The translations under genes and the position numbers were made by a program. Shown piece after piece: positions 1-9,402 of a DNA stretch of 64,000 bases. The notes beneath the pieces were generated by a model, which worked only from the letters and a program-made list of their open reading frames with translations, ran no database searches and was not told the DNA's origin. Source of the DNA: an uncultured Rhodospirillaceae bacterium (GTDB lineage Bacteria > Pseudomonadota > Alphaproteobacteria > Rhodospirillales > Magnetospirillaceae); NCBI GenBank assembly GCA_903901915.1, contig CAIUSV010000046.1:62001-126000 (forward strand), read 5' to 3'. The number at the start of each line of letters is the position of its first letter. The stretch's first letter is position 1.

Positions 1-2
1 AG

Positions 3-692
3 ACCGCCGTCGAGGGCTTCAAGCCGCGCCGGGTGGCGCTGTTCGGCTATGCCCATGTGCCGTGGATGAAGAAGCACCAGCGCCTGATCCCGGAAGAAAG
101 CCTGCCCGACACCAACGCCCGCTGGCAGCAATACGAATTGGGCTGCCGGCTGCTGACCGAGACCCTGGGCTATGTCCAGATCGGCCTCGACCATTTCGCC
201 GCCCCCGACGACGCCATGGCGGTGGCGCTGAAGGAAAAGCGGCTGCACCGCAACTTCCAGGGCTACACCACCGACAGCGCCACCACCCTGATCGGCTTCG
301 GCGCCTCGGGGATCGGCTCGCTGCCCCAGGGCTACGTCGCCAACGAGGGCGAGGTCCACGCCTATCAGCGCACCATCGCCTCGGGCGGTCTTGCCGTCAC
401 CCGCGGCATCGCCATCAACGACGACGACCGCCTGCGCCGCGAGATCATCGAGCGGCTGATGTGCGACCTGGAGATCGACCTGGACGCGGTCGCCGGCCGC
501 CACGGCGTCGATGGCGGCCGGTTCGACGCCGAACTGGCCGGTCTGGCGCCGTTGCAGGCGGATGGCCTGGTCAAGGTGGATGGCCACCGCATCGCGGTCA
601 CCGAGGAGGGCCGCACCCTGGTCCGCGCCGTCTGCGCCGCCTTCGACCGCTATCTCAAGGCCGGCGAGCAGCGCCACTCCAAGGCGGTCTGA
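3..692 (+). CDS. hemN: Oxygen-independent coproporphyrinogen III oxidase, C-terminal part (5' cut by window edge)
   Basis: This is the last 229 residues of HemN, a cytoplasmic radical-SAM enzyme that oxidatively decarboxylates coproporphyrinogen III to protoporphyrinogen IX without oxygen. The frame is open to the left edge, so the radical-SAM cysteine motif lies outside the window. What remains shows the family's NFQGYTT motif, a conserved GFGASGIGS stretch, the LMCDLEIDL segment and the C-terminal winged-helix (HemN_C) region. NFQGYTT and LMCDLEIDL fit true HemN rather than the HemW heme chaperone. It is followed after 138 bases by the RubisCO gene on the same strand. Anaerobic heme synthesis fits a microaerobic lifestyle. 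Confidence 0.93.
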   Translation, partial: TAVEGFKPRRVALFGYAHVPWMKKHQRLIPEESLPDTNARWQQYELGCRLLTETLGYVQIGLDHFAAPDDAMAVALKEKRLHRNFQGYTTDSATTLIGFGASGIGSLPQGYVANEGEVHAYQRTIASGGLAVTRGIAINDDDRLRREIIERLMCDLEIDLDAVAGRHGVDGGRFDAELAGLAPLQADGLVKVDGHRIAVTEEGRTLVRAVCAAFDRYLKAGEQRHSKAV

Positions 693-733
693 CCGGGTAG
701 GCCGACCACCACCCGCAATGCCCCGAGGTCCTG

Positions 734-743
734 CCCCTAGGGG
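734..743. promoter_or_regulatory. Short palindrome upstream of cbbM
   Basis: A perfect 10-base palindrome, CCCCTAGGGG, lies in the 138-base gap between hemN and cbbM, about 90 bases before the RubisCO start. It could be a regulator half-site pair or chance in GC-rich DNA. I could not place a convincing -35/-10 pair or a LysR-type CbbR site beside it. Confidence 0.2.
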
Positions 744-830
744 TGTTGTTCCCGTCCCTCGATCCATGCAGAGTCACTTGGCGCACAAGACCCCGGAAGG
801 GGCGGATCCGTCAGGGAGAGCACGCCGCCT

Positions 831-2207
831 ATGGACCAATCCAAGCGATACGTCAGGCTCGATCTCGCCGAGGATGACCTGATCGCCGGCGGCGGCCATG
901 TTCTGTGCGCCTATCGCATGCAGCCCAAGGCCGGACACACCTATCTCGCCGCCGCCGCCCATTTCGCCGCCGAATCCTCCACCGGCACCAATGTCGAGGT
1001 CTGCACCACCGACGACTTCACCCGCTCGCTCGATGCGCTGGTCTACCTGATCGACGAAACGCGCGGCCAGATGCGGATCGCCTTTCCCATCGCGCTGTTC
1101 GACCGCAACATCATCGACGGCCGCGCCATGATCGCCTCGTTCCTGACCCTGGCGGTCGGCAACAATCAGGGCATGTCCGACATCGACTTCGCCAAGCTGA
1201 TGGATTTCTACATGCCGCCGGACCTGCTGTCCCTGTTCGACGGCCCCGCCTGCAACATCGCCGACCTGTGGCGGGTGCTGGGCCGTCGCCAGATCAACGG
1301 CGGCATGGTGGCCGGCACCATCATCAAGCCCAAGCTGGGCCTCAGGCCGCAGCCGTTCGCCGACGCCTGCTATCGCTACTGGCTGGGCGGCGACTTCATC
1401 AAGAACGACGAGCCCCAGGGCAATCAGGTGTTCGCGCCGTTGCGCCAGATCATCGGGCTGGTGGCCGATTCCATGCGCCGCGCCCAGGACGAAACCGGCG
1501 AGGCCAAACTGTTTTCCGCCAACATCACCGCCGACGATCCCGCCGAGATGATCGCGCGCGCCCACGTCATCCTCGACGCCTTCGCCGAGAACGCCGGCCA
1601 TGTCGCCTTCCTGGTGGACGGCTTCGTCGCCGGCCCGACGGCGGTCGCCACCTGCCGCCGCAACTTCCCCGACCACTTCCTGCACTACCACCGCGCCGGC
1701 CATGGCGCCGTCACCTCGCGCCAGTCGCGGCGGGGCTATTCCGTGCTGGCCCACATGAAGATGGCGCGGCTGATCGGCGCCAGCGGCATCCACACCGGCA
1801 CCATGGGCTTCGGCAAGATGGAGGGCGACCCGGCGGAAAAATGCGTCGCCTACATGCTGGAACGCGACAGCGCCGAGGGCCTGTGCTTCCGCCAGGACTG
1901 GCACGGCATGAAGGCCTGCACCCCCATCATCTCGGGCGGCATGAATGCGCTGCGGCTGCCGGGATTCTTCACCAATCTGGGACATTCCAACGTCATCCAG
2001 ACCTCGGGCGGCGGCGCCTTCGGCCACCGCGACGGTCCGACCGCCGGAGCTATATCGCTTCGCCAGGCCCATCAATCATGGGTCGACGGCGTCGATCTGG
2101 TGGAGTATGCCATGGGGCATCCCGAACTGAGGGGGGCCTTCGCGTCGTTCCCCGACGACGCCGACCGGCTGTATCCCGGTTGGCGGGAGAAGCTTGGGAT
2201 CGCCTGA
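831..2207 (+). CDS. cbbM: Ribulose-1,5-bisphosphate carboxylase/oxygenase, form II
   Basis: This is form II RubisCO (458 aa), the CO2-fixing enzyme of the Calvin cycle, normally a homodimer of large subunits without small subunits. It resembles the R. rubrum protein along its whole length. The catalytic lysine lies in TIIKPKLG (K166), the carbamylated lysine is K191 in [11 protein letters not shown], and the loop-6 lysine is in [10 protein letters not shown]. The length is normal and all active-site segments are intact. The start follows a GGGAGAG Shine-Dalgarno-like stretch about ten bases upstream. cbbP follows 24 bases downstream, so the two are probably co-transcribed. The usual divergent cbbR is absent here; hemN occupies the upstream position. 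Confidence 0.98.
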   Translation: MDQSKRYVRLDLAEDDLIAGGGHVLCAYRMQPKAGHTYLAAAAHFAAESSTGTNVEVCTTDDFTRSLDALVYLIDETRGQMRIAFPIALFDRNIIDGRAMIASFLTLAVGNNQGMSDIDFAKLMDFYMPPDLLSLFDGPACNIADLWRVLGRRQINGGMVAGTIIKPKLGLRPQPFADACYRYWLGGDFIKNDEPQGNQVFAPLRQIIGLVADSMRRAQDETGEAKLFSANITADDPAEMIARAHVILDAFAENAGHVAFLVDGFVAGPTAVATCRRNFPDHFLHYHRAGHGAVTSRQSRRGYSVLAHMKMARLIGASGIHTGTMGFGKMEGDPAEKCVAYMLERDSAEGLCFRQDWHGMKACTPIISGGMNALRLPGFFTNLGHSNVIQTSGGGAFGHRDGPTAGAISLRQAHQSWVDGVDLVEYAMGHPELRGAFASFPDDADRLYPGWREKLGIA

Positions 2208-2231
2208 GGCATACCGGGAGTCATTCTAACC

Positions 2232-3125
2232 GTGTCGCGGAAGCACCCGATCATCGCCGTCACCGGATCATCGGGCGCGGGCACCTCCTCGGTCAGGGAG
2301 GCGTTCGAGCACATGTTCCGCCGCGAGGGCGTCAAACCGGCGGTGGTCGAGGGCGACAGCTTCCACCGGTTCGACCGTGCCGGCATGAAGAAGGCCATGG
2401 CCGAGGCCGAGCGCACCGGCCGCCGCACCTTCAGCCATTTCGGCCCCGACGCCAATCTGTTCCCCGAGCAGGAAGCGCTGTTCGCCGCCTATGGCGCCAC
2501 CGGGCGCGGCCGCCGTCGCCACTACGTCCACAATCAGGCCGAGGCCGCCGCCTTCGCCCATCTCAGCGCCGGGCCGGGCGAGTTCACCCCCTGGGAAGAC
2601 CTGCCCGAGGATACCGACTGCCTGTTCTACGAAGGTCTGCACGGCTGCGTCGTCACCAGGGACGCCAACGTCGCCCAGCACGTCGATCTCAAGGTCGGCG
2701 TGGTGCCGGTGATCAATCTGGAATGGATTCAGAAGATTCACCGCGACACCAGCGAACGCGGCTATTCCGAAGAGGCGGTGATGGACACCATCCTTCGCCG
2801 CATGCACGATTACGTCCATTACATCGTGCCGCAATTCAAGCTGACCGACGTCAACTTCCAGCGGGTCCCGGTGGTCGACACCTCGGACCCGATCATCGCC
2901 CGCGACATTCCCACCGCCGACGAAAGCCTGGTGGTGATCCGCTTTCGCAAGCCGGACCGCTTCGCCGTGGACTTCCCGTTCCTGTTGCAGATGATCAACG
3001 ATTCCTGGATGAGCCGCCGCAACACCATCGTCGTGCCGGGCGGCAAGATGGGCTTGGCCATGGAACTGATTCTGACCCCCATCCTGGGCAGGATCATGGA
3101 GACCCGCCGGGCGCTGCTGAAATAG
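2232..3125 (+). CDS. cbbP: Phosphoribulokinase
   Basis: This enzyme phosphorylates ribulose 5-phosphate with ATP to give the RubisCO substrate ribulose 1,5-bisphosphate. The protein is 297 aa, the usual size for the bacterial octameric class. It has an N-terminal P-loop, GSSGAGTSS, around residues 12-20, and the family's EGDSFHRFDR and FYEGLHG segments, the first carrying the catalytic-base Asp region. The start is GTG and the ribosome site (GGGAG) sits rather far upstream, but the N-terminal residues match known enzymes, which supports this choice. It lies directly behind cbbM and ends only nine bases before a convergent gene. Confidence 0.97.
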   Translation: MSRKHPIIAVTGSSGAGTSSVREAFEHMFRREGVKPAVVEGDSFHRFDRAGMKKAMAEAERTGRRTFSHFGPDANLFPEQEALFAAYGATGRGRRRHYVHNQAEAAAFAHLSAGPGEFTPWEDLPEDTDCLFYEGLHGCVVTRDANVAQHVDLKVGVVPVINLEWIQKIHRDTSERGYSEEAVMDTILRRMHDYVHYIVPQFKLTDVNFQRVPVVDTSDPIIARDIPTADESLVVIRFRKPDRFAVDFPFLLQMINDSWMSRRNTIVVPGGKMGLAMELILTPILGRIMETRRALLK

Positions 3126-3134
3126 CCGCCGCCC

Positions 3135-3908
3135 CTACACCAGACACCGGGACAGATTGACCAGGAAGTCGCCGATCAGATGATGGGGATCGGCACCGAA
3201 TTCCTTGCGGAAGGCGTCGTCGTCCCCAAGGGGAAGTTCGGTCAGCGGGTCGAACAGGGCGTGGAAGAAAATACAGAACTCGCGCTCGCCGAACACCAAC
3301 GGCTCCTCGCCGGGATCGTGGTCGCGGGTGACGAAGGCGTTGGACGCCACCGAGACCGTGGCCGGGCGATACTGCATCAGCTTGATGAACCAGTCCTTGC
3401 GCAGTTCATAGCGTTTGAACGACGCCGAGATCTGAACCAGCGCATGCCACAGCACCAGCTTGGCCCTGGCATCCTCGTAGAAGGCGTCCCAGGTGAACTC
3501 GTCGCCGAGATCCTCCTTCAACGCCGCGACGATGTCGTTGCACCGCGCGGAATAGTCCTCGGCCGCATCGCCCAGCGCCAGATGAAGAAACGAAAAGATG
3601 TTCGTCACCAGATCGCGGTCGAGCAACTCGTCTTGAAACAACTGGCTGAGCGGGTGAACCACCAGCCGGCCAAAGGCGTTGGTGCGGCGCTGCTCGCGCT
3701 TCTCGCTTTCGACGATCTCCATCATCTCGCGGTAGGAGCGATGGTAGAAATCGTCGAACCCGGTGGATACCTTCAGCCCGGCAACGATGGTCTCCAGCAG
3801 CTTCATGCTGAGCGGATGGCCGTTTCCCGCCTGCTCTACCGCCTGCACCAGGGCATCAAGCACCACGTTTGTGGTCTTGCGCAAATGACGCGGACCTCTC
3901 GCCCCCAT
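3135..3908 (-). CDS. Conserved hypothetical protein, mainly helical
   Basis: I do not recognise this 257-residue protein. It has no signal peptide or membrane segment. It is rich in charged and aromatic residues and reads as mostly alpha-helical, with segments such as FDDFYHRSYREMMEIVES and LVLWHALVQISASFKRYEL. No nucleotide-binding or metal-binding motif stands out. It converges with cbbP, leaving a nine-base gap, and is separated by about 75 bases from the hydrolase gene behind it, so it may have its own promoter. That gap is AT-richer than its surroundings. It could be a cytoplasmic regulatory or scaffold protein, but that is a guess. Confidence 0.75.
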   Translation of the reverse strand: MGARGPRHLRKTTNVVLDALVQAVEQAGNGHPLSMKLLETIVAGLKVSTGFDDFYHRSYREMMEIVESEKREQRRTNAFGRLVVHPLSQLFQDELLDRDLVTNIFSFLHLALGDAAEDYSARCNDIVAALKEDLGDEFTWDAFYEDARAKLVLWHALVQISASFKRYELRKDWFIKLMQYRPATVSVASNAFVTRDHDPGEEPLVFGEREFCIFFHALFDPLTELPLGDDDAFRKEFGADPHHLIGDFLVNLSRCLV

Positions 3909-3984
3909 TCCCTGGACCCTTTGCTTTTATAGTATTGGCGATTCCACACAATATAGAACGCGGCGGATTGCTTTTCCAGTTGCC

Positions 3985-4680
3985 CTAACCCCGCAGCCAT
4001 TCCACCAGCGCCGCCGACACCGCCTCGGGCTGTTCGATGGGCGAAAGATGGCCGCAGTCGGGTATGGTCACCCGCCGGGCACCGGGGATCAGGGCCGCGA
4101 TCTCGTCGTGGCGGTCGGGCGGCGTCAGGGTATCGTCGGCGCCGCACAGCACCAGGGTGGGACAGCGCACCCGGGACAGCGACTCTCGGGAATCCGGCCG
4201 CCCCATGATGGCATTCTGCTGGCGGATATAGGCGTCCTTGCCAAGGGTTCGCGCCATGTCCTTGACCACCTTGGTGATGCCGTCGTCGGCCAACGAGGCC
4301 GGGCACAGCAGATTGGGCAGCATGGTCGGCATGATCTTGTCGAAACCGCCGGCCCGGGCGGCGGCGATGCCGTCGAGGCGGCGCTGCGACTGTTCCGGCG
4401 TATCGGGCCGGGCGGTGGTGTCGAGCAGGGCCAGACGCTCCACCCGCTCGGGCGAGTGCCGCATGATCTCCATGCAGACATAGCCGCCCATGGACAGCCC
4501 GGCCAGGGCGAAGCGGCGGGGCGCCACCGCCAGCACCCGATGAGCCATGCGCTCCAAGGTGTCGTCATGGGTAAGGTCGGCCAGCAGCACCTCGGCCTCG
4601 GCGTGAAGCGTCCGGGCCTGATGGCGCCACAGCCGGGCGTCGTTGAGCAGACCGGGCAGCAGGATCAGCGTGGGGGACAT
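3985..4680 (-). CDS. Alpha/beta-fold hydrolase
   Basis: This is a 231-residue serine hydrolase of the alpha/beta superfamily. The nucleophile elbow is GLSMGG with Ser63, the acid is Asp182 or Asp183 in CGADDTLTP, and the base is His211 in CGHLSP, in the canonical order. The oxyanion region is the LLPGLLND segment near the N-terminus. There is no signal peptide, so it should act in the cytoplasm on a small ester or similar substrate that cannot be deduced. Its start lies ten bases after the stop of the isochorismatase-like gene, so the two form a two-gene operon. Confidence 0.88.
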   Translation of the reverse strand: MSPTLILLPGLLNDARLWRHQARTLHAEAEVLLADLTHDDTLERMAHRVLAVAPRRFALAGLSMGGYVCMEIMRHSPERVERLALLDTTARPDTPEQSQRRLDGIAAARAGGFDKIMPTMLPNLLCPASLADDGITKVVKDMARTLGKDAYIRQQNAIMGRPDSRESLSRVRCPTLVLCGADDTLTPPDRHDEIAALIPGARRVTIPDCGHLSPIEQPEAVSAALVEWLRG

Positions 4681-4690
4681 GGACGAACTC

Positions 4691-5233
4691 CTACTTCACC
4701 AACGCCGACAGGTCCTTGAACTCCGGCGTTCCGGCCTTGTGCAACCACTCGAACACCACCATCTCGACCGTCGCCACCTCGACACCGTTGGCGGCCAGAC
4801 GCGCCATGGCGACCTGATGATTGGCCTCGGTGCGCGACCCGCAGGCATCGGCCACCACCACCGGCTCGAATCCGGCCTGGCGAAAGCCCAGCGCGCTTTG
4901 CAGCACGCAGACATGGGCCTCGATGCCGGCGATCACCACCTGGGGACGGCCGAAGCCGTCGAACCGCTGACGCATGGCCGGGTCGGCGGCACAGGAGAAA
5001 TGCAGTTTTTCCATCACCGACCCTTCGGGCGCCAACTCCGCCAATTCGCCGACGGTGGCGCCCAGGCCCTTGGGGTACTGCTCGCTCACCACCAACGGCA
5101 GGCCCAGCCTGACCGCCGCGCGCATCAGCAAGGCACAGCCGCGATAAACCCGGCGCGGTTCGGCCATCACCGGCGCCAGCCCCAGCTGGACATCGACGAT
5201 GAGCAGGCAGGAACGATCGGCTTGGATCAGCAT
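4691..5233 (-). CDS. Isochorismatase-family cysteine hydrolase (YcaC-like)
   Basis: This 180-residue protein belongs to the isochorismatase-like cysteine hydrolase family, which hydrolyses amide or ester bonds in small molecules. The expected triad is present: Asp14 in LIVDVQ, Lys76 in EKLHFSC and Cys109 in HVCVLQSA. The overall pattern is nearer the YcaC-like group of unknown substrate than true isochorismatases. I place the start at the ATG that gives MLIQADRSC. An in-frame start 11 codons further upstream is possible but adds unrelated residues. It heads an operon with the alpha/beta hydrolase and is divergent from the helicase. Confidence 0.87.
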   Translation of the reverse strand: MLIQADRSCLLIVDVQLGLAPVMAEPRRVYRGCALLMRAAVRLGLPLVVSEQYPKGLGATVGELAELAPEGSVMEKLHFSCAADPAMRQRFDGFGRPQVVIAGIEAHVCVLQSALGFRQAGFEPVVVADACGSRTEANHQVAMARLAANGVEVATVEMVVFEWLHKAGTPEFKDLSALVK

Positions 5234-5304
5234 GGCGGTTCTCCCGTCGCCCGGCGACGCAGGCAAAGAAAAAGCCTATCGGGCGGCGAGGTCGGACGCA
5301 AACA

Positions 5305-5332
5305 TTGACTTGGGCGCGCGAAACCCTATTAT
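5305..5332 (+). promoter_or_regulatory. Sigma-70-like promoter of the helicase gene
   Basis: TTGACT (5305-5310) and TATTAT (5327-5332) are separated by 16 bases and are close to the -35 and -10 consensus. Transcription would start around 5339, only about four bases before the ATG of the helicase gene. The mRNA would therefore be leaderless or nearly so. Confidence 0.6.
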
Positions 5333-5342
5333 CCCGCCGCAC

Positions 5343-6989
5343 ATGACATCCCCGACTGAAATCGGCCGCTCGGACGGCCCGGACATCGCCCCGACGACAT
5401 TTGAAGACCTCGGCCTCGGGCCCGAGATCCTGAATGCGCTCGCCGAGGCCGGATACACCACCCCGACCCCCATCCAGGCCCAGGCGATTCCCGTGGTGCT
5501 GATGGGGCGCGACGTGCTGGGCTGTGCCCAGACCGGCACCGGGAAAACCGCCTCGTTCACCCTGCCGATGATCGAGATCCTGGCCGCCGGCCGCGCCAAG
5601 GCGCGCATGCCCCGCTCGCTGATCCTGGCGCCGACGCGGGAACTGGCGGCACAGGTCGCCGACAATTTCGACAAGTACGGCAAGTACCACAAGCTCAACA
5701 AGGCGCTGATCATCGGCGGCGAATCCATGAGCGATCAGGTTGCCCTGCTTGATCGCGGCGTCGACGTGCTGATCGCCACCCCGGGCCGCCTGCTCGACAT
5801 GTTCGAGCGCGGCCGCATCCTGCTCAACGACGTCAAGGTGCTGGTGATCGACGAGGCCGACCGTATGCTCGACATGGGCTTCATTCCCGATGTCGAACGC
5901 ATCGTCGGCCTGCTGCCCAAGATCCGCCAGACCCTGTTCTTCTCGGCGACGCTGGGGCCGGAAATCCGCCGGCTGGCCGATGCCTTCCTGATGAACCCGA
6001 AGGAAATCACCGTTTCGCCCGGCACCTCGACCGCCACCACCGTGGTCCAGGCCATGGCCGTGGTCGAGGAAATCGACAAGCGCGAGACGCTGCGCCACCT
6101 GATCCGGGTCGAGGAAGTCAAGAACGCCTTCATCTTCTGCAACCGCAAGCGCGACGTGGACGTGCTGTACCGCTCGCTGAAAAAGCACGGCTTCGACGTG
6201 GTGCAGTTGCATGGCGACATGGCCCAGGCCGCCCGTGGCGAGACGCTGGAAAAGTTCAAGAAAGGCGAGGTCCGCCTGATGGTCTGTTCCGACGTCGCCG
6301 CCCGCGGTCTCGACGTCTCGGCGGTCAGCCACGTCTTCAATTTCGACGTTCCCATCCATGCCGAGGATTATATCCACCGCATCGGCCGTACCGGCCGCGC
6401 CGGCATGACCGGGCGCGCCTTCACCATCGCCACCCCCGACGACGGCAAGTTCGTCGTCGCCATCGAAAAGCTGATCGGCAACCCCATCCCCCGCATCGAG
6501 GTCGAGGGCGTTCCCGCCCTGGAACTGGACATGTCGGCGCGCAAGGGTCGCGGCGGCCGGGGCGCGCCCCGTGGCGCCGAAAAGCCGGCGCGGGGCGGCG
6601 ATCGCCCGGCGCGAGGTGGGCGCAAGCCGCGCGAAGCGGCCGCCCCCTCCGAGGTGGTGGCCCCCGCCGAGGAAACGCCGGTCGTCCAGACCGATACCCC
6701 GCCCGAGGCGGTGGCCGAACGTCCCCGGCGGGAAGACAGAAGCCGTGGTCGCGACCGCGAGGCCGCCCCCAAGCGGGAAGAGCAGCCGCGCGAGGAACGC
6801 GGCCGGGGACGCGGCCGTGACGACCGTGGCGGCCGCCGCCGTGGCCGCATCGACGAACTGGGCATCGGCGAGATGCTGCACGCCGATGGCGTGATCGGCT
6901 TCGGCGACCACATGCCCGACTTCATCCGCGCCGACTTTCCGCTGCCGTCCAAGGCGTCGGCGCGCGAGGATTCCGAATCGGAGGACTGA
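5343..6989 (+). CDS. DEAD-box ATP-dependent RNA helicase (RhlE type)
   Basis: This is a 548-residue cytoplasmic RNA helicase. The motifs appear in order: Q motif around GYTTPTPIQ, Walker A AQTGTGKT (62-69), PTREL, DEAD (170-173), SAT (201-203) and HRIGRTGR near residue 350. After the helicase core comes a tail of about 130 residues that is very rich in Arg and Gly (RGG/RGR clusters), typical of RNA-binding extensions, then an acidic C-terminal end. Such helicases act in rRNA maturation and mRNA decay. The start at 5343 is chosen because a good promoter ends just upstream. An ATG at 5232 is in frame but would precede that promoter. Confidence 0.93.
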   Translation: MTSPTEIGRSDGPDIAPTTFEDLGLGPEILNALAEAGYTTPTPIQAQAIPVVLMGRDVLGCAQTGTGKTASFTLPMIEILAAGRAKARMPRSLILAPTRELAAQVADNFDKYGKYHKLNKALIIGGESMSDQVALLDRGVDVLIATPGRLLDMFERGRILLNDVKVLVIDEADRMLDMGFIPDVERIVGLLPKIRQTLFFSATLGPEIRRLADAFLMNPKEITVSPGTSTATTVVQAMAVVEEIDKRETLRHLIRVEEVKNAFIFCNRKRDVDVLYRSLKKHGFDVVQLHGDMAQAARGETLEKFKKGEVRLMVCSDVAARGLDVSAVSHVFNFDVPIHAEDYIHRIGRTGRAGMTGRAFTIATPDDGKFVVAIEKLIGNPIPRIEVEGVPALELDMSARKGRGGRGAPRGAEKPARGGDRPARGGRKPREAAAPSEVVAPAEETPVVQTDTPPEAVAERPRREDRSRGRDREAAPKREEQPREERGRGRGRDDRGGRRRGRIDELGIGEMLHADGVIGFGDHMPDFIRADFPLPSKASAREDSESED

Positions 6990-6990
6990 G

Positions 6991-7230
6991 ATGCAGACCA
7001 TCTTCGTCATGGTGAAGTGCGAACTGGGCCGCGCCTATCAAGTCGCCGACGAAGCGGTCGATATCGAGCAGGTCTCCGAGGTCCATTCCATCTCCGGCCA
7101 ATACGACCTGATGCTGAAGTGCTACCTCGACGATGGCACCGATCTCGGCCAGTTCGTGGTCGATACCGTCCAGAAGCTGCCTGGGGTCAAGGACACCTTC
7201 ACCCTGATCGCCTTCAAGGCGTTCGCCTGA
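6991..7230 (+). CDS. Stand-alone Lrp/AsnC RAM-domain protein
   Basis: This is a 79-residue protein made only of the ligand-binding RAM domain of Lrp/AsnC regulators, without the DNA-binding helix-turn-helix. The ferredoxin-like pattern is clear: TIFVMVKCELG, then VSEVHSISGQYDLMLKCYL, then VKDTFTLIAFK. Such small proteins bind amino acids or small effectors and can pair with full-length Lrp proteins. Its ATG follows the helicase stop by one base, with a GGAGG ribosome site inside the end of the helicase gene, so the two are translated from one mRNA. Confidence 0.9.
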   Translation: MQTIFVMVKCELGRAYQVADEAVDIEQVSEVHSISGQYDLMLKCYLDDGTDLGQFVVDTVQKLPGVKDTFTLIAFKAFA

Positions 7231-7401
7231 TCCGCGCCCAACCCGACCGGGTGGCCGCCAACCTATCCACAGGAATCTTCGATCAGCCGTCGCCGGGGCG
7301 TTCCTTCGCTTGACCCGGCCGACGACTCTCGGCAAAAACACCTCACCCGCAGGGGAACGGCTGCCGTTTTCCATGGCGACACCGCAGCATAAGGACCGTC
7401 G

Positions 7402-9369
7402 ATGACCTCCCACGCCGACATGGCCAACGCCATCCGCTTTCTCAGCATGGACGCCATCGAAAAGGCCAAGTCCGGCCATCCCGGCATGCCCATGGGCATG
7501 GCCGACGTGGCGACCGTGCTGTTCAGCCGCTTCCTCAAGTTCGACGCCAAGGCGCCGAAATGGGCCGACCGCGACCGCTTCGTGCTGTCGGCCGGTCACG
7601 GCTCGATGCTGCTCTACGCCCTGGGCTACCTGACCGGGTTCGACGATCTCGACATCGAGCAGATCAAGAACTTCCGCCAGATGGGCTATCGCACCGCCGG
7701 CCACCCCGAGTTCGGCCACGTCGCCATCGCCGACACCACCACCGGGCCGTTGGGCCAGGGCATCGCCAACGCCGTCGGGTTCGCCCTGGCGGAACGGATG
7801 CAGGCGGCGCGTCACGGCTCGGAACTGGCCGACCACTTCACCTACGTCATCGCCGGTGACGGCTGCCTGATGGAAGGGATCAGCCAGGAGGCGATCTCGC
7901 TGGCCGGGGTGTGGAAGCTGGGCAAGCTGATCGTGCTGTGGGACGACAACCACATCTGCATCGACGGCGACACCGCCATCGCCACCTCCGACGACCAGTT
8001 GGCCCGCTTCGCCGCCTCGAACTGGGACGTGGCGCGGGTGGACGGCCACGACCCCGAGGCCATCGCCGCCGCCATCGCCGCCGCCCAAAAAACCGGCCAG
8101 CCCAGCCTGATCGCCTGCAAGACGGTGATCGGCTTCGGCGCGCCGACCAAGGCCGGCAGCGAGAAAACCCACGGTTCGCCGCTGGGGGCCGACGAAATCG
8201 CCGGAGCGCGGGCCAAGCTGAATTGGCCGCACGCCCCGTTCGAGATTCCCGCCGAGATTCTCGCCGCCTGGCGTGCCGTCGGCTCGCGGGGCGGGGCCTT
8301 GCGCGCCGCCTGGGAAAAGCGCCTTGCCGTCGCCCCGACCCGGGCCGAGTTCGAGCGCACCGTCTCGGGCCGCCTGCCCGACGGCTGGAAGCAGGCCGCC
8401 GCCGCGTTCAAGGCCAAGGCCGCCGCCGAGCAGCCCAAATGGGCTACCCGCAAGGCCAGCCAGGAGGCGCTGGAGGCGCTGACGGCGGCGATCCCCGAGA
8501 TGATCGGCGGCTCGGCCGACCTGACCCATTCCAACCTGACCATCACCAAGGCCACCCGGCCGGTGACACCCGCCGACTTCTCCGGCCGCTACCTTCATTA
8601 CGGCGTGCGCGAGCACGGCATGGCGGCGGTGATGAACGGCCTTGCCCTGCACGGCGGCTTCATCCCCTATGGCGGCACCTTCCTGATCTTCGCCAACTAC
8701 CTGTGGCCGGCGTTGCGCATGAGCGCCATGATGGGCCAGCGGGTGCTGTATGTGCTGACCCACGATTCCATCGGCCTGGGCGAGGACGGCCCCACCCACC
8801 AGCCGATCGAGACCTTGGCGGCGCTGCGCGCCACCCCCAACGTGCTGGTGTTCCGCCCCGCCGATCCGGTCGAGACCATGGAGGCCTACGAGGCGGCGTT
8901 GGAAAGCGCCGCCGGCCCCAGCGTCTTCGCCTTGTCGCGCCAGAATCTGCCGACATTGCGCACCGCCGACGGCGGCGAAAACCTGACCGCCAAGGGCGCC
9001 TACGTGCTGTCCGAGGCCAAGGGCAAGCGCCAGGTCACCCTGCTCGCCACCGGCTCCGAAGTCAGTCTGGCGCTGGACGCCCAGAAGCTGCTGGCCGACA
9101 AGGGAGTCGCCGCCGCCGTGGTATCGATGCCGTGCTGGGAGCTGTTCGAGCGCCAGCCGAAGGAGTATCGTTCCACCGTATTGGGCGAAGGCACCGTCCG
9201 CGTCGCCGTCGAGGCGCTGGGGACCTTCGGCTGGGAACGCTGGGTCGGCCTTGACGGAGCCATCGTCGGCATGACCGGTTTCGGCGCCTCGGCCCCCGCC
9301 GACAAGCTCTACCAGCATTTCGGCATTACCGCCCAGGCGGTCGCCGACGCCGCCATGACCCGCCTATAG
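7402..9369 (+). CDS. tkt: Transketolase
   Basis: Transketolase (655 aa) moves two-carbon units between sugar phosphates using thiamine diphosphate and Mg2+, and regenerates pentose phosphates in the Calvin cycle. The TPP-binding motif runs from GDG (152-154) to Asn183, and the substrate-binding histidines in SGHPG (His25), SAGHGS (His66) and TAGHPE (His101) are present. The pyrimidine-binding and C-terminal domains are complete and the length is normal. An AAGGA ribosome site precedes the ATG. It is followed 33 bases later by fba and then rpe, so it acts as the cbbT of this locus, although the gap and pgk genes often found here are missing. Confidence 0.97.
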   Translation: MTSHADMANAIRFLSMDAIEKAKSGHPGMPMGMADVATVLFSRFLKFDAKAPKWADRDRFVLSAGHGSMLLYALGYLTGFDDLDIEQIKNFRQMGYRTAGHPEFGHVAIADTTTGPLGQGIANAVGFALAERMQAARHGSELADHFTYVIAGDGCLMEGISQEAISLAGVWKLGKLIVLWDDNHICIDGDTAIATSDDQLARFAASNWDVARVDGHDPEAIAAAIAAAQKTGQPSLIACKTVIGFGAPTKAGSEKTHGSPLGADEIAGARAKLNWPHAPFEIPAEILAAWRAVGSRGGALRAAWEKRLAVAPTRAEFERTVSGRLPDGWKQAAAAFKAKAAAEQPKWATRKASQEALEALTAAIPEMIGGSADLTHSNLTITKATRPVTPADFSGRYLHYGVREHGMAAVMNGLALHGGFIPYGGTFLIFANYLWPALRMSAMMGQRVLYVLTHDSIGLGEDGPTHQPIETLAALRATPNVLVFRPADPVETMEAYEAALESAAGPSVFALSRQNLPTLRTADGGENLTAKGAYVLSEAKGKRQVTLLATGSEVSLALDAQKLLADKGVAAAVVSMPCWELFERQPKEYRSTVLGEGTVRVAVEALGTFGWERWVGLDGAIVGMTGFGASAPADKLYQHFGITAQAVADAAMTRL

Positions 9370-9402
9370 CCGGGAAAATCGCCAGGAAGGAGAAAACGTC
9401 AC

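Noticed and set aside
905-3160. Long open frame across cbbM and cbbP in another phase
   Set aside because: Its translation is Arg/His/Pro-rich nonsense typical of GC-rich shadow frames, while the cbbM and cbbP frames match known enzymes from end to end.
7231-7401. Imperfect inverted repeat near 7290-7330 as terminator before tkt
   Set aside because: The arms mismatch and no T-run follows. GC-rich DNA produces such stems by chance. I see no other feature in this gap apart from the AAGGA ribosome site of tkt.
4665-9318. Two long minus-strand frames (4665-7010 and 6922-9318) opposite the helicase and transketolase genes
   Set aside because: Both are antisense shadows with His/Gly/Ala-rich translations. 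The plus-strand genes have complete motifs and ribosome sites.
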